Positions 23,246-35,275 of a stretch of DNA of 64,000 nt are shown here, one piece after another; positions within the stretch are counted from its first letter, which is position 1; every line of letters starts with the position of its first letter. The position numbers and the translations under genes are program-made. Location: positions 50,742,207-50,806,206 of the forward strand of contig NC_080078.1 of NCBI RefSeq assembly GCF_949987535.1, in the 5' to 3' direction. Below the pieces are notes generated by a model. That model was given only the letters and a program-made list of their open reading frames with translations. It had not been told where the DNA came from and did not search any database. Origin of the DNA: Balaenoptera acutorostrata. Lineage: Eukaryota; Chordata; Mammalia; Artiodactyla; Balaenopteridae.

Positions 23246-25315
23246 GAATACTAATTTGTAATATTTTTCAAAGGTAGATGTGTGGTTGGTCTAATCAAGT
23301 CTAACTAAAATTCCCAGAGTCATAGGACTTGGCCATAGGAGCTAAAGTAGACTTTGGTGGTAATGATACCAACTCCTTCCTTTGACACTTGAGTTAAAGG
23401 TTCGGTGACTTGGCCTCCATTGTTAGGCAGCTCAAAGCAGATGCAGGAAGATGGCTGGGGTTTCCTGCCTCCTAGTCAAACGTGCTCCCCATTGATCATT
23501 CTTCTTAGGAACATGCATCTTTATGTGCCCCTGGGGCCAAATTATCATTGACTTAAAAAGGATAATCATCCCTGCTTGAATCATTAGAGGTCAGAGAGGA
23601 TGATGAAGTTAGAGGTTTTCATAAAACTGAACACAGAACAAGAGGTCATCTGCTTCACAGTGAAAGAGCATGTTCAAGGACTTCTTTTGCCTTTTTAGGT
23701 ATCTTAGTTAAATCATCAGAGGAACAATTTCTTTTCATGAAGGATATTAAGAAAAGCACTGAAATCTGAAGCTATTGTAAATGAAGGCTGTAGTTTTGGT
23801 TGCAGAGCCTGTGACCCACTGCCAAGAAAAATACTAACGTAGAAACAGTCTGAGAGTATATGAATGGTGACATTTCAGATAAGTATTCAGCTCATGACCC
23901 CACGAGCCAAAAATATAGGACAACTTTCTGAAATGTGTGGCTGCAGAGACCCAAGGGTGATATAATGACTGTGTCCAGCTTGTTGTTGACTAAGTAAAAA
24001 GAAGTTTGATTCATCACAGATGAGTAATAATTGTCTTCATAACTCATTATTTATATCATAGGCCATCTGTGATGTTTTCATGATTTCCAAAAGAGAATGC
24101 ACTCAACTTGAAAGGGAGGAGATCTTGCCAGTTTAGAAATGACATCTGGAAGGATTTGGAATCGAAAGGCTTTGCAAGAAAAAGTAGGGCTGCTTACAGA
24201 TGCCAAGGTTGAAGAGGATCTCTGACTAACTGCCTCTGTTCTAGACCCCCGGGTTGGCTGCATTCCTCAGAAGTAATCCCCCGAGGCAGGGATGCACGCA
24301 CAGCATTTTAAATAGGTGGTGCTCCCAGAGGGAAGAGGGGAGGGGAAGCAGAACAGAGGCAGAAGGAAGTCAATCAAGCGTCAAGCCTCAAGAAGGGGAG
24401 ATTCATCTGAGCCCACAGGGGAACTGGGGTCTGTAAGTGTTGCCTCAAAGTTGTTCTGAATCTGAAGAAGCTAGGCTTCCCTTTCATTCATCTGTCAGCC
24501 ATTGGCCAAAGGCGGCCCCAGCCACTCGTACCTCTGAATGAACGTGCGGGGTGCTCTAGTGGCCCACATGTGTGCTCACAGGTTCTGGGAGTTAGAAGTA
24601 AAGCACATTAAAGCTGGGAGAGGGACACAGCAAACACGTTACAAGTGTCCCTAAGGGAACTCAGCTTGTGCACTTCAAGACCCAAACTCTCCCTTGGTGT
24701 TAGGGTTTTCCAAAGGAACAAGCTTGAGGAGAATTATTGGGAAAACTGTTAACTCACACATAAATAATATTTTCAAATACAGCCTGACTGGTAATACAAC
24801 TGATATTTTGATCTCCATCTGACTGATCCCTACATCTTTCCCATGACGGTTTTTTGTTGTTGTTGTTTGTTTTTTTAATCTCCTTAAATGCTTCTAAGTA
24901 TGTATCTCTTATCCTTTGAGATTGCTATAATGGGACATGTTTTCTTACAAGATGCCTTTAGCAGGTTACAGCACTTGGGTGTCTCTTAGACACTCCACCT
25001 GCTTATCTTACAGTAACACCTCAGTTTGACACATTCAGAAATCGTAAGCAGATTGCCAAGGATCAGTACAGCTGTGCACCACACCCTGCGGTATGCCTCG
25101 CTCCCTGATGGTTACATGTATTGATTAGAATTCTGGCATCCAGACGCAATGTGCTGATACCCCAGGGAGTCAGTATAGGAGACAATTTCTACATTAGAGG
25201 ACATGAATTCATCAGTCTGTAGAGAGACATTTAAGTCATATGTCAATGTGTTGTGTCTTCGTAAACTGGCAATTAGTTTTCCAACCAAGAAGGAAATAGA
25301 AAGCAAAGAAAAGGC
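23246..25315. other. Long stretch without recognised features
   Basis: About 2 kb with short frames only. I see no repeat family, splice-bounded exon or RNA gene. Confidence 0.45.
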
Positions 25316-26440
25316 ATGAGAGCCATCTTGTGGAGAGATCTGTTAACAACCATCCTGGAGAGTGCATCTCTTCTACTACATTCCTCCTCCTGCACTTCTG
25401 TCAAAACTGAACCCACAATCCTTTTCATCAAGCCTGCTCCTCCATACATGACCTACTTCAATGAAAGGTGGACCTGTCCATGCAGGTGCCTAGTCCAGAG
25501 CTCTTGGAATCATTCCAGGCTCCTAACTCTCATCCATACATCTAATCTGTCCTTAAATTCTGTCAATTATCTCTTCCCCACCACCAATGCCTTGATACCG
25601 TTCCTCACCATTAACCATCTGAGCTATTGACCAAGCCTCCAGTAAGGCAGCCTGCCTCTAGTATTAATTCTATCTAATCCATATTTATAATGCTTTTAAA
25701 TGAATATTTATAAGTTATTTTCTCTAACATAAATTTGATCGTGCTGATCCTCTGATTTAAACGATTCCATGTATCCCATTGTGGAAGGCTGATGATGGCT
25801 CCCAAAGCTATGTCCACATCCTTATCCCTGGAACCTGTGAATGTTACCTTATTTGGAAAAAGGATCCTTGCAGTTATAATTAAGTTAAGGATCATGAGAT
25901 GAGGAGATTACTTCGGATTATCCGGGTGGGCCTCAAATGCCATCACGTATGTCTTTATAAGAGAGAGACAGAGGGAGACAGACTTCTCGGAAGAGAAGAC
26001 GATGTGGAGACAGAGCAGAGAGAGATGGGGCCACAGCCAAGGGTTGCCGGCAGCTACCAGAAACTGGAATAAGCAAGGAAGGGATTTTGCCCTAGAGCCT
26101 CCAGGGGGATTGTGGCCTGCAGATACCTAGACCCCCAATAACTGTGAGAGAATAAATTATTGTTTCAAGCCACCCAGTTTCTGGTAATTTGTTACAGCAG
26201 CCTCAGGAAACTAGTAGACCCCTTGTCCTTAAAAAATGGTCAAACTATTTTTATATTATCCAGGCCCTTTCATGATCTGGGCTCTGGCTTCATTTTCTAA
26301 CCTAATCTCTCATCATTTCCCCAAATGAACTCTGTGCTCTAGTGATTGGGATGACTGGAAGGTCTTGAGTTGTACCATTTCCTTCCCCAGCTTCTTGCAA
26401 TCATGTGTGCTCCTACATTTCTCTAGTACATTTCTAGTGT
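25316..26440 (+). mobile_element. LINE-2 fragment, interrupted
   Basis: Left part 25316-25779 ends 'gatcgtgctgatcctctgat' and 'gattccatgtatcccat'. Right part 26219-26440 continues 'ccttgtccttaaaaaatggt', 'ccctttcatgatctgggctc', 'ctaacctaatctctcatcat'. These are consecutive segments of the L2 region that ends ORF2. An LTR lies between them. Confidence 0.65.
25780..26218 (+). mobile_element. MaLR/MLT-type LTR inside LINE-2
   Basis: Starts TGTGGAAGGCTGATGATGG; landmarks are 'aattaagttaaggatcatga', 'attacttcggattatccggg', 'cagctaccagaaactggaa', 'ataactgtgagagaataaat' and the end 'ggaaactagtaga'. Flanks cccat (25775-25779) and cccct (26219-26223) fit a 5-bp target duplication with one change. Confidence 0.85.
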
Positions 26441-26837
26441 ACTAGAAAATCCATGTGTGGAGCATGACCTTTCTCCTAAGCTGGAGATGGGAGGGGCATG
26501 TGGGTGTTACCATCTGAACTTCTAAAAATGAAACTCATTAGATAGGGAAGCTTGTGTAAAAATGCCTTGACACATGTGTGACTTACTGTCACTCAAGCAC
26601 GAATGAAAATTTATCCTAAATGTAGCTTATACTTATGAGATTTATAATTATTGTGCTAAGTCATTCTGAGGGTGATGACTGATATTTCAGAAAGGGGATT
26701 TTTCACGTTTTGAAGGTTTAATCCTTGCACATACATACATGGCCAGTCTGATAGATTATGTTGGTGTCCAACCCGGAGCCTATTCTCCTACTTACTGGCC
26801 TGTGTAACCAGGCCCTAGCTGCTGAGAGTACTGGCTG
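26441..26837. other. Stretch without recognised features
   Basis: About 400 bases with no repeat or gene recognised. Confidence 0.45.
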
Positions 26838-27507
26838 TTTTTTTCTCCAACTTAACTGAGATACAATTGACATATAATATTGTGTAACTGTAAGGTGTAC
26901 AACATGTTGATTTAATACATTTATATATTGCAGTATATGATTAACAGAACAATCTAAGCTAACACCTCCATCATGTCACATAATTATCATTTCTTTTTTT
27001 GTGGTGAGAATATTTAAGATCTATTCTCCTAGCAACTTTCAAGTATATAGTACAGTATTGTTATCTATAATCACCATTCTGCACATTTCCCAAGAACTAA
27101 TTCATTTTCTAACTGGAAGTTTGTACTCTTCGACCAACATTTCTCCCATTTCTCCCACCCTCTAAGTCCTTAGTAACCACTGTTCTATTCTCTGTTTCTA
27201 CAAGTTTGGCTTTTCAAGATTCCACATATAAGTGAAATCATACAGTATTTGTATTTCTCTGTCTGACTTATTTCACTTAGCATAATGTCCTCAAGGTTCA
27301 TCTGTGTTACCACAGATGGCAAGATTTAATTCCTTCTCATGGCTAAATAATATTCCATTGTGTATATATATACACACCACATCTTATTTATCCATTCTTC
27401 TGTTGATGGACACTTAGATTGTTTCCATATCTTAGCTATTGTGAATAATACTGCAATAAATGTGTGAGTACAGATATCTCTTCAATATCCTATTGTCGTT
27501 TCCTTTC
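26838..27507 (-). mobile_element. L1 3' end
   Basis: Reverse of an L1 3' UTR and ORF2 end: 'cttaactgagatacaattga', 'tgtaaggtgtacaacatgtt', 'tcacttagcataatgtcctc', 'aataatattccattgtgtat' and 'tggacacttagattgtttcc'. It meets a plus-strand L1 at about 27508, giving an inverted L1 pair. Confidence 0.8.
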
Positions 27508-28535
27508 CAATTAAACAATGTGCAAAGGACCTGAATGGACATTTTTCTAAAGAAGACATACAATTGGCCAACAGGTACATGAAAAGGTGCTCAACATCAT
27601 CATTAGGGAAATGCAAATCAAAACCACAAAGAGGTAACACCCCACAACTGTTATTATGGCTGTTATCAAAGTATGGAGGTTCCTTAAAAAACTAAAAATA
27701 GAACTACCATATGACCCAGCAATCCCACTACTAGGCATATACCCTGAGAAAACCATAATTCAAAAAGAGTCATGTACCACAATGTCCATTGCAGCTCTAT
27801 TTACGATAGCCAGGACATGGAAGCAACCTAAGTTGTCCATTGACAGATGAATGGATAAAGAAGATGTGGCACATATATACAATGGAATATTACTCAGCCA
27901 TAAAAAGAAATGAAATTGAGTTATTTGTAGTGAGGTGGATGGACCTAGAGTCTGTCATACAGAGCGAAGTAAGTCAGAAAGAGAAAAACAAATACCATAT
28001 GCTAACACATATATATGGATCTAAAAAAAAAAAAAAAGGTTCTGAAGAACCTAGGGGCAGGACAGGAATAAAGACGCAGATGTAGAGAATGGACTTGAGG
28101 ACATGGGGAGGGGGAAGGGTAAGCTGGGACGAAGTGACAGAGTGGCATGGACTTATATACACTACCAAATGTAAAACAGATAGCTAGTGGGAAGCAGCCG
28201 CATAGCACAGGGAGATCAGCTCGGTGCTTTGTGACCACCTAGTGGGGTGGCATAGGGAGGGTGGGAGGGAGACGCAAGAGGGTGGAGATATGGGGATATA
28301 GGTATATGTATAGCTGATTCACTTTGTTATACAGCAGAAACTAACACACCATTGTAAAGCAATTATACTCCAACAAAGATGTTAAAAAAAAAAAAAAAGA
28401 CAGGAGATGACATTGGCGAGGGTGTGGAGAACAGGTAGCCCTCGTGCACTGCTGGAAGGGATGTAAATTGTCACAGCCACCCCACCGTGGAGAACAGTAT
28501 GGAGGTTCCTCAACAAATTAAAAATAGAGTATTGA
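27508..28535 (+). mobile_element. Older L1 ORF2 segment, interrupted
   Basis: 27508-27669 reads 'aatgtgcaaaggacctgaat', 'gaagacatacaattggccaa', 'ggaaatgcaaatcaaaacca'. The sequence then jumps to a younger L1 and resumes at about 28399 with 'gacaggagatgacattggcg', 'agggtgtggagaacagg' and 'gaacagtatggaggttcctc'. The two parts join in the normal L1 order. Confidence 0.75.
27670..28398 (+). mobile_element. Younger L1, 5'-truncated, nested in an older L1
   Basis: Begins inside ORF2 ('gtatggaggttccttaaaaa') and runs through 'cgatagccaggacatggaag', 'gcacatatatacaatggaat' and 'gtaagtcagaaagagaaaaa', then a 3' UTR with a G-rich tract at 28105-28128, 'gctagtgggaagcagccgca' and 'taaagcaattatactccaac', ending in A15. 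The ORF2 part still gives readable fragments (27656-28085) but is broken by frameshifts, so it is not coding. Confidence 0.85.
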
Positions 28536-28539
28536 CTGT

Positions 28540-29534
28540 TAATGGCATACACCTGTCCTCTCTTCCCCAACAGCCTGTAGCTGAAGAGTGACTGACAAAG
28601 AGATACAAAAATCCAGTCCCTGTGCTTAAGGTGGGAGCAACTCTCTGGTGCAGTAGGGTCCAGGGCTTCCTCTGGGATCAGCAGAAGCAGGCTCCGGCTG
28701 AGACCACATCCTACTCAGATCCTTTCCCTGCCCCATCTGCTGCCCTCACGCCGTTTCCTTGGGGCGGAGCACTGCCCCAAGGAATCACTCATCCTCAGAT
28801 TCCCACCTCAGACCCTGCTTCTAGGAAATGTGACCTAAGCCAGGCAGAATTCCAAACTTTATTACTACCAGTCCTTACAGCCCAAGTCCAAGATCAGCCA
28901 AGAATTGCAACAAAACCTCAGTTATCTAACACAGTCTCATGCAGTATAATAATAAATGCAAAGCTAGCATCGAAGAGTTTGAATATCTCAAGTGAAAAAT
29001 CCTTTCTACACAGCTTTTTATGGAGTGCATCAGTGGGTGCTTAAATGAATGAATGAATGAATCCTAAAAATCTACAGGGACTGTGAACACCTGCTGTGGG
29101 GTTTCCCAGAAGTACACGCAAGTGCCGCTGCTCTTTGGCGAAAGTCCATCGTGAAGCAGAGAGTTTGAAAGTCAGCCTCTCCCTCATCTAAACGTTATTC
29201 TGCAACATCAAGGCTGAACTCCAATTCCTCTTCCATGAAGTTTCTTCTAGAAGTTGGCTAAATCCCCTGGAAGGGATTTTGCTCTCCACCAAACACTGTG
29301 TTGTCTGAATAATTTATTTGACTTTTATCAAACACCTGTCTAAGAGATCAGAGTTACTGCTGCTGAAATAAGAGTGTTTTGAATGTTGCAGACAAGTCAA
29401 AATGACTGATAATAACATGAAAACAATCCCATTGTTAAAGGCAAAAGAGTCCTTAGGGAAAATAACACTTTAGAATGTGAATCGAGAAAGGGGAAGTGAG
29501 GAGCTCTGAGTAAGCACACTGGACCTAGGGAAGA
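28540..29534. other. Mostly unrecognised sequence
   Basis: Contains a 140-codon plus-strand frame (28622-29044) with no recognisable domain, low hydrophobicity and no splice context. 'cagaccctgcttctagga' with 'aatgtgacctaagccagg' near 28810-28850 faintly resembles the LTR-like family at 1000 and 4560. No gene supported. Confidence 0.4.
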
Positions 29535-29690
29535 AAAGCTGTGTTTGCTTTCTGCCATGTATAATTTGTGTAACCTTGAGTAAGTGACTTGATGACATCA
29601 CAGTGTCAGGAGAAGAAAATGGCATAATGCTTGTGGGTTGTGAAAGCCTTACAAAGTGCTATTTATTATTATTATCGCTATGTTCCATGC
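29535..29690 (+). mobile_element. MIR SINE fragment
   Basis: 'ttgtgtaaccttgagtaagt', 'gtgaaagccttacaaagtgc' and 'tatttattattattatcgct' follow the MIR 3' order. Confidence 0.5.
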
Positions 29691-29934
29691 CTTGGAGGAT
29701 TATTCATCTGTCCTTTATTCATTATACTTATATGAATCAAATTTCAAGAAAGCTAGTGAATATTGTAGATGTATTAAAAATTAATTTATATTATGGGGCT
29801 TAGATTTAATGCAAATTCATCCCACTGTTCTACACTGAATAACTAATAAGATTTCCATGTTAATAACCTTGTATTTAACTTGAAAATAAAATTATATTTA
29901 TCAACCATTATAGTCCATTACATATGGAGAAATT

Positions 29935-30000
29935 AATTACCTCCTAGGTGCCAAGCACTGTGCTAGGCGAGCTTAAGATGCAAAACATCATGCCTCTTAT
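29935..30000 (+). mobile_element. MIR-like remnant
   Basis: 'taggtgccaagcactgtgct' with 'aggcgagcttaagatgca' matches the MIR 5' core. Very short. Confidence 0.45.
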
Positions 30001-30344
30001 TGTAGAGAAGGGAAGATAGGCATTACACTGATACACACAAAAGGGACTGTGTACTTACAAATTGTGGCAACTTGTAGGAAAGAACAGAATGGATGCTATG
30101 AGAGAGAAAGGCAGAAGGACAGAGAATGCTTCTCTAAGGAACCGATGTTAGCTGAAATCTGCATAATAAGGTGACGGTCTGGGTGAGGAAGGTCTGGGCA
30201 AGGAAGCTCTAAAGAGAACAGCCTCTGGTATGGCCCCGAGTTAGGAAAAGCTGTGTGCAGTGGACTAATGGAGAGACATGGCAGAATCACAGTGTGTATT
30301 TTAGGCTAGGGAAACTAAGGTACATCATTTCAGAAGAGTAATCA

Positions 30345-30470
30345 GCAAATCATTTTGGGCAAGATTTGAAACCTCTCTCTGTCCCAGTCTCCTCATCCAT
30401 AAAATCGACCTAATAATATCTGCTACTAGGTTGACATCAGGTAATAAAAAGAACTTAAAATTTGCCCTGC
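30345..30470 (+). mobile_element. MIR SINE fragment
   Basis: 'cctctctctgtcccagtctc', 'ctcatccataaaatcgacct' and 'aataatatctgctactaggt' are the MIR 3' half in order. Confidence 0.65.
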
Positions 30471-30763
30471 ACGTATGAATTATTTTACAAATGTATTATT
30501 CTTAGTATATTCATATAAACACAACTTGTTATTTTTAAGTTGTTGACTCAATCATTAGTGACAGCTCGGAACATTTAATTATGTTTAAAAGCATAATGCA
30601 AATGTTTTAAACCCTGGAGCACAGCCCAGCTGACAGAAATTGGTGGAAAAGGAAGGGGAAGAAATGTAGGGAAAGTAGCCATCTTAATTACTCATCTCGC
30701 AAAACAAGAGTTCAAGGCTAAAATGGGTAGCATAAGAAAGGGAGAGTCAAGAAGCTACTTAAA

Positions 30764-31785
30764 TGTGGAGAAAAGGGAACCCTTGTACACTTTTGGTGGG
30801 AATGTAAATTTGTGCAGCCACTGTGAAAAACAGTATGGAGGTTTCTCAAAAAACTAAGAATAGAGCTACCATATGACCCTGCAGTTCCATTCCTGGGCAT
30901 ATATCTGAAACAACCAAAAACACTAATTTGAAAAGATACATGCTCCCCAATGTTCATAGCAGCATTATTTACAATCGCCAAGATATGGAAGCAACCTTAG
31001 TGTCCATCAACAGATTAATGGATAAAGAAGATGTGGTATATATATATGCAATGGAATACTATTCAGCCGTTAAAAAGAATGAAATTTTGCCATTGCAGCA
31101 ACATGGATGGACTTGGAGGGCATTATGCTAAGCGAAATAAGTCAGATGGAGGAAGACAAATACTGTAAGATATCACTTATATGTGGAATCTTAAAAATAC
31201 TAGAAACTAGGGCTTCCCTGGTGGCACAGTGGTTGGGAATCTGCCTGTCAATTCAGGGGACACGGGTTCGAGCCCTGGTCTGGGAAGATCCCACATGCCG
31301 CAGAGCGACTAGGCCCATGAGCCACAATTGCTGAGCCTGTGCGTCTGGAGCCTGTGCTCTGCAACAAGAGAGGCCGCGATAGTGAGAGGCCCGCACACCG
31401 CGATGAAGAGTGGCCCCCACTTACCGCAACTAGAGAAAGCCCTCACACAGAAACGAAGACCCAACACAGCCATAAAATAAATAAATAAATAAAATTTAAA
31501 AAAAAAATACTAGAAACTAGTGAATATGATAAAAAGGAAGCAGACCCACAGATATAGAGAACAAACTAGTGGATACCAGTGGGGAGAGGGGGAGGGGCAA
31601 TAGAGGGGTGAGGGAGGTACAAACTATTGGTTGTAAGGCAGGCTCAAGGATGTATTGTACAACACGGAACATAGACAATATTTTGTAATAACTCTAATGG
31701 AAAGTAACCTTAAAAATTGTATAAAATTTTTTTAAAGTAATAAATAAAATATAGGCAACAACAACAACAACAACAACAAAAAAGA
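30764..31785 (+). mobile_element. L1, 5'-truncated, with complete target duplication
   Basis: Covers the ORF2 end and 3' UTR: 'gtatggaggtttctcaaaaa', 'gcattatttacaatcgccaa', 'caatggaatactattcagcc', 'gctaagcgaaataagtcaga', a G-rich tract (31581-31608) and a (CAA)n tail. Perfect 12-bp duplication 'aagctacttaaa' at 30752-30763 and 31786-31797. A CHR SINE lies inside its 3' UTR. Confidence 0.92.
31211..31502 (+). mobile_element. CHR SINE nested in L1
   Basis: Full tRNA-derived SINE: starts 'ggcttccctggtggcacagt', B-box-like 'cgggttcgagccctgg', 'gatcccacatgccgcagagc', 'gaggccgcgatagtgagagg', and an A-rich tail with AAAT repeats. Perfect 18-bp duplication 'aaaaatactagaaactag' at 31193-31210 and 31503-31520. 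It is among the least diverged repeats in the window and diagnostic for cetaceans and relatives. Confidence 0.97.
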
Positions 31786-31797
31786 AAGCTACTTAAA

Positions 31798-34240
31798 GCT
31801 ACCAACATAACCACAAGGAACATTAGAAACAGTGATGTAACTATTGAGAAGGGATAGGAAAGGAAGAAGGCAATGGGCTTAATCTTTGTGGAGCTGAGAA
31901 CAGTGACCACCTGCATGAACACTGCCTGGCAGTTAGGACAAAAAGCAATGACAACCCGTGTCCACATGACCAACTTGTTTGTACCAGAAAACCTTTGCCT
32001 GGAAAAGAAAGATTATTCATCAATAAATAATTTTACCATCACCTTCAGGAAAGTCCAGCAGATCACATTTTTTTAGACAACAGCTCACTTGGGAAAACAT
32101 CTCGCTTGTCGAATGTTTTCTTATCCAGTCTCATTTTTAAGACCTTCACTTCACTGTGTAACAATTCATGTCCAATTCCAATGGCTCCAATGACCCAAGC
32201 ATAGGCCTCAAGAACCTATAAAGTTATGTTCTGACCTTCTCTCTCAGACACTGCTGAAACTCTACCAAGCTGGCATTCTCCCTTATTGCACTAATTTTTA
32301 TCTTTGCTTTATTTACGGCTTGGTAATATTCTGGAGGAATTCAACAAAGCAAAAAGTCAGAAGATAAGGTTGAGTTGCTAGTTCAACAGACGGGGGTAGA
32401 AATGTAGTATCTGGAGATTTGAATGAAGCACAAGTATAGGTACAACAGAAATGTATAGAAATAGTCACCTCAGAAATGAAGCTTAGAAACAGTCATCTCG
32501 AGAATGGAATTAAGTAGAAGAGGATGGTTTTTCACTGAGGATTTTATGCGTTACTTCAATTTGACATATGAATTTTGCTTTGACAAAACCTAAAAATTTA
32601 CACTAAATGAAAAGATAGTAATGATCAGAAGTGAAAAAATCAGCACTAAAATATTATTCTTCAGTTCTTCCGGAATGTGACACCCTATGGACCTTTCAAG
32701 ATTTTTCTTGATTTAATTGGATTCTGCTGGCCCAGCAGAGTATCTGGTCCATAGTAGGTATTCAGATTCACTAAACATTTGTGGCATTGAGCTGACATTG
32801 GAATCTCACAGCATTAAAAAATACTTAGATATTTCCAGTGGTTAAGATGCTGTTTCTTTATTGGTCTGTTAATTTGAGTTTCAGTTGAATCAGCTGTCAG
32901 TTTTGGGGGTGTGTTTGGAGACCATCCTTTGGAATCAGGAATGAAGTAGAAATGCAAGAGAAACAGAGGAATTAACCTGGTGACATTCCTTTTAAAGTTC
33001 ATTCTGAGCTTGTTCTTGAGGATTCAGTGCTACGAGGTAAGCACATATGGTAGGTAAGGTAATGTCCTCATCAGATCTCCCTTCCAGAGAGAACCTTCCA
33101 TGAGGAGGCCAGCTGCTGCCCTTTGGCCTCCTTTGGAATCCACAGCATCATTCATGCAGAGATGCACTTTCCCGGGCGCATCCCTAACCTGTCACTGAGG
33201 ACAGTGAGGAAGCAGAGCCGGGTCGTCCTTGCCCAAAGCAAGACTCCTTCTAAGGGGCTGTCTTTGCTCCGGGACTGCCCACTGGCCCAGCCAGGACTTT
33301 CTCAGATCCGTGCTGTGGTCAGAGGCTCCTCCCACCTCCTGTCTCCTCTCACAGGTAGATAGACCTGCATTGTGGTCCAAAGGCTTTCCCTCCCTCCCTC
33401 CCTCCTGCTGTTCCCATTTACTTCCTCCTTCCCAGGAATTTCCCCCAACAAATCTTCTGCACACCTATTTCTCTGTAGGCATCTGCTTCTCAGAAGCCCT
33501 GAACTGATACATGTACAGAGCCAAGGAATTCGTTTATGGTGGTGAGGGGAGAGCAGATGTCTGTCCTCTTTTTTCCAAAAAATGGAAATGTGTCTCCTGG
33601 GCGCTTCTCCTCTTACTGCTTACAAGGAACTTAAGGAATGTTAGGAAGCCTTTTTGAAATTTCCCTGGAGAAATGGAGAGGAAGGGCTCTTAATTTGTAT
33701 GCCTCCTTTTCTGGTCAGCTTCTCAGAGTATCAACTTCATACATTAGATCATGCTCACTGGGCAGCTGCTCCGTATTTTAGTAAATTTTCTAAAATGAGC
33801 CTCAGCATCAGTAGATAGGTGAAGTGCTGGTTCCATGTAAAAGCACAGCTTGTATGACATGGATTGTGAGAGAGAAACAGCCCTGTGTGTGAGTGTAGAC
33901 AGGGTTTGTGCCACTGTGGTTGGCAGGGACATGCGGCACCCAGACTGCCCACCTGGCCCTGTTTGCCTATCGAGGCACTACTCTGATGGACGGTGCTCAC
34001 TCCAGAGCTCCCTGCTGGGTTGCCCGCTGCTTCCTGGGCTCTTCCTTGCAAGTTCAACTTCCCCTCTGCCTTCTACAAGCCTTGGTCCCAGAGAAGCATC
34101 TGGAAATCCAAACTCCTTTTGCTTTGAATCCAAGCTGCATCAGGCACTGAGTGTAAATGTGAAAGAAAAGAAAAAGAGAACATATAAATGAATTCACAGA
34201 AAAGGAATTTGCAGCAGATGAGGAAATAAAAATAAATAGA
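31798..34240. other. Long stretch, mostly unrecognised
   Basis: About 2.4 kb. A likely LINE-2 3' remnant is at 32735-32790 ('ggtccatagtaggtattcag'). 33060-33500 is GC-richer with overlapping short frames on both strands, and a (CCCT)n stretch lies at 33388-33405. No frame has a recognisable domain. Confidence 0.4.
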
Positions 34241-34257
34241 GATGTGTTGGTTTCTTA

Positions 34258-34261
34258 ATTT

Positions 34262-34292
<31 letters not shown>

Positions 34293-34582
34293 TTTTTGGC
34301 TGTGCTGGGTCTTTGGTTCGTGCGAGGGCTTTCTCCAGTTGCGGCAAGTGGGGGCCACTCTTCATCGCGGTGCGGGGACCGCTCTTCATCGCGGTGCGCG
34401 GGCCTTTCACTATCGCGGCCCCTCCCGTCGCGGGGTACAGGCTCCAGAAGCGCAGGCTCAGCAGCCGTGGCTCACGGGCCCAGCCGCTCCGCGGCATGTG
34501 GGATCCTCCCAGACCAGGGCTCGAACCCGTGTCTCCTGCATTAGCAGGCAGATTCTCAACCACTGCGCCACCAGGGAAGCCC
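34258..34582 (-). mobile_element. CHR SINE with internal 24-bp duplication
   Basis: Reverse orientation with a (TTTA)n tail at 34259-34295, 'ggctgtgctgggtctttggt', CpG-rich body, and tRNA end 'cactgcgccaccagggaagc'. Perfect 17-bp duplication 'gatgtgttggtttctta' at 34241-34257 and 34583-34599. A 24-bp segment starting 'ctcttcatcgcggtgcg' is present twice (34358-34381 and 34382-34405), absent from the copy at 37786. Overlapping frames of 91-100 codons are SINE artefacts. Confidence 0.97.
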
Positions 34583-34599
34583 GATGTGTTGGTTTCTTA

Positions 34600-35119
34600 G
34601 AAAACATTTTATAACCCTGGGAAGCTACTTTGAATGACTAGTGTCTGCAGTGTTACAGAACAGAAACTGTTGGCCCGCAGAGTCCAGTAACACAGATATA
34701 CACATGTGAGGTTTTCCCAAGACCTGGACGTATCCTGTGTGTGAGAGCCACTTGCTTGTGGAGCTTCATTTCTATGGAAGCATCAGAAAAAAAATCACTT
34801 TTTGTTCCCGGAAAGTATATACTCTGACAGTGGAAAGTCAAATAAATGTATTTTTTAGGGAACAGTAGGGAGACACAAAGCAGGTGAGCTGCCAAGTGAA
34901 ATTTTATTAGGCAAGCATATTCCGAGTGGTCAGGGAGAAAGAAGACTTCAGAAGAGCTTTTTGATAAGTAACGCTGGAGACAAATTCCAAAGGAGAAGTT
35001 TTGGTGGAGATGAGTTGGGAGTGGGAAATGGTTTGATCACTCCCGGCTGCAAGCTGCGAAGGGGGAATCCTCTTAGCTGCCTGCTGAGTTGTTCCCTGGG
35101 CAGCGGTGTGATTCTGTGG
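34600..35119. other. Stretch without recognised features
   Basis: About 520 bases with short frames only and no recognised repeat. Confidence 0.45.
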
Positions 35120-35275
35120 TCCAGATGCAGTTTGGGGACCTGGGTTTGAGTCCAGCTCTGTCCTGGCTGTCACCTAGCAGCTCTGCCATCAGCTTCCTTG
35201 GGTCTCAATGGCTTCATCTATAAAACAGATTTAAATAGCTACCTATTAAGGTTGTTGTGAGGCTTAAATACATGT
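35120..35275 (+). mobile_element. MIR SINE
   Basis: 'ggacctgggtttgagtccag', 'tctcaatggcttcatctata', 'ttaaatagctacctattaag' and 'gttgttgtgaggcttaaata' match MIR from core to 3' end. Confidence 0.7.

Noticed and set aside
27656..28085. Frames similar to a reverse transcriptase C-terminal region
   Set aside because: They belong to a truncated L1 ORF2 with frameshifts, not to a host gene.
28622..29044. 140-codon frame
   Set aside because: No domain, no splice context; proline- and serine-rich composition suggests chance.
34242..34614. Four overlapping frames of 91-100 codons
   Set aside because: All lie in the CHR SINE at 34258-34582; length is due to its high GC content.
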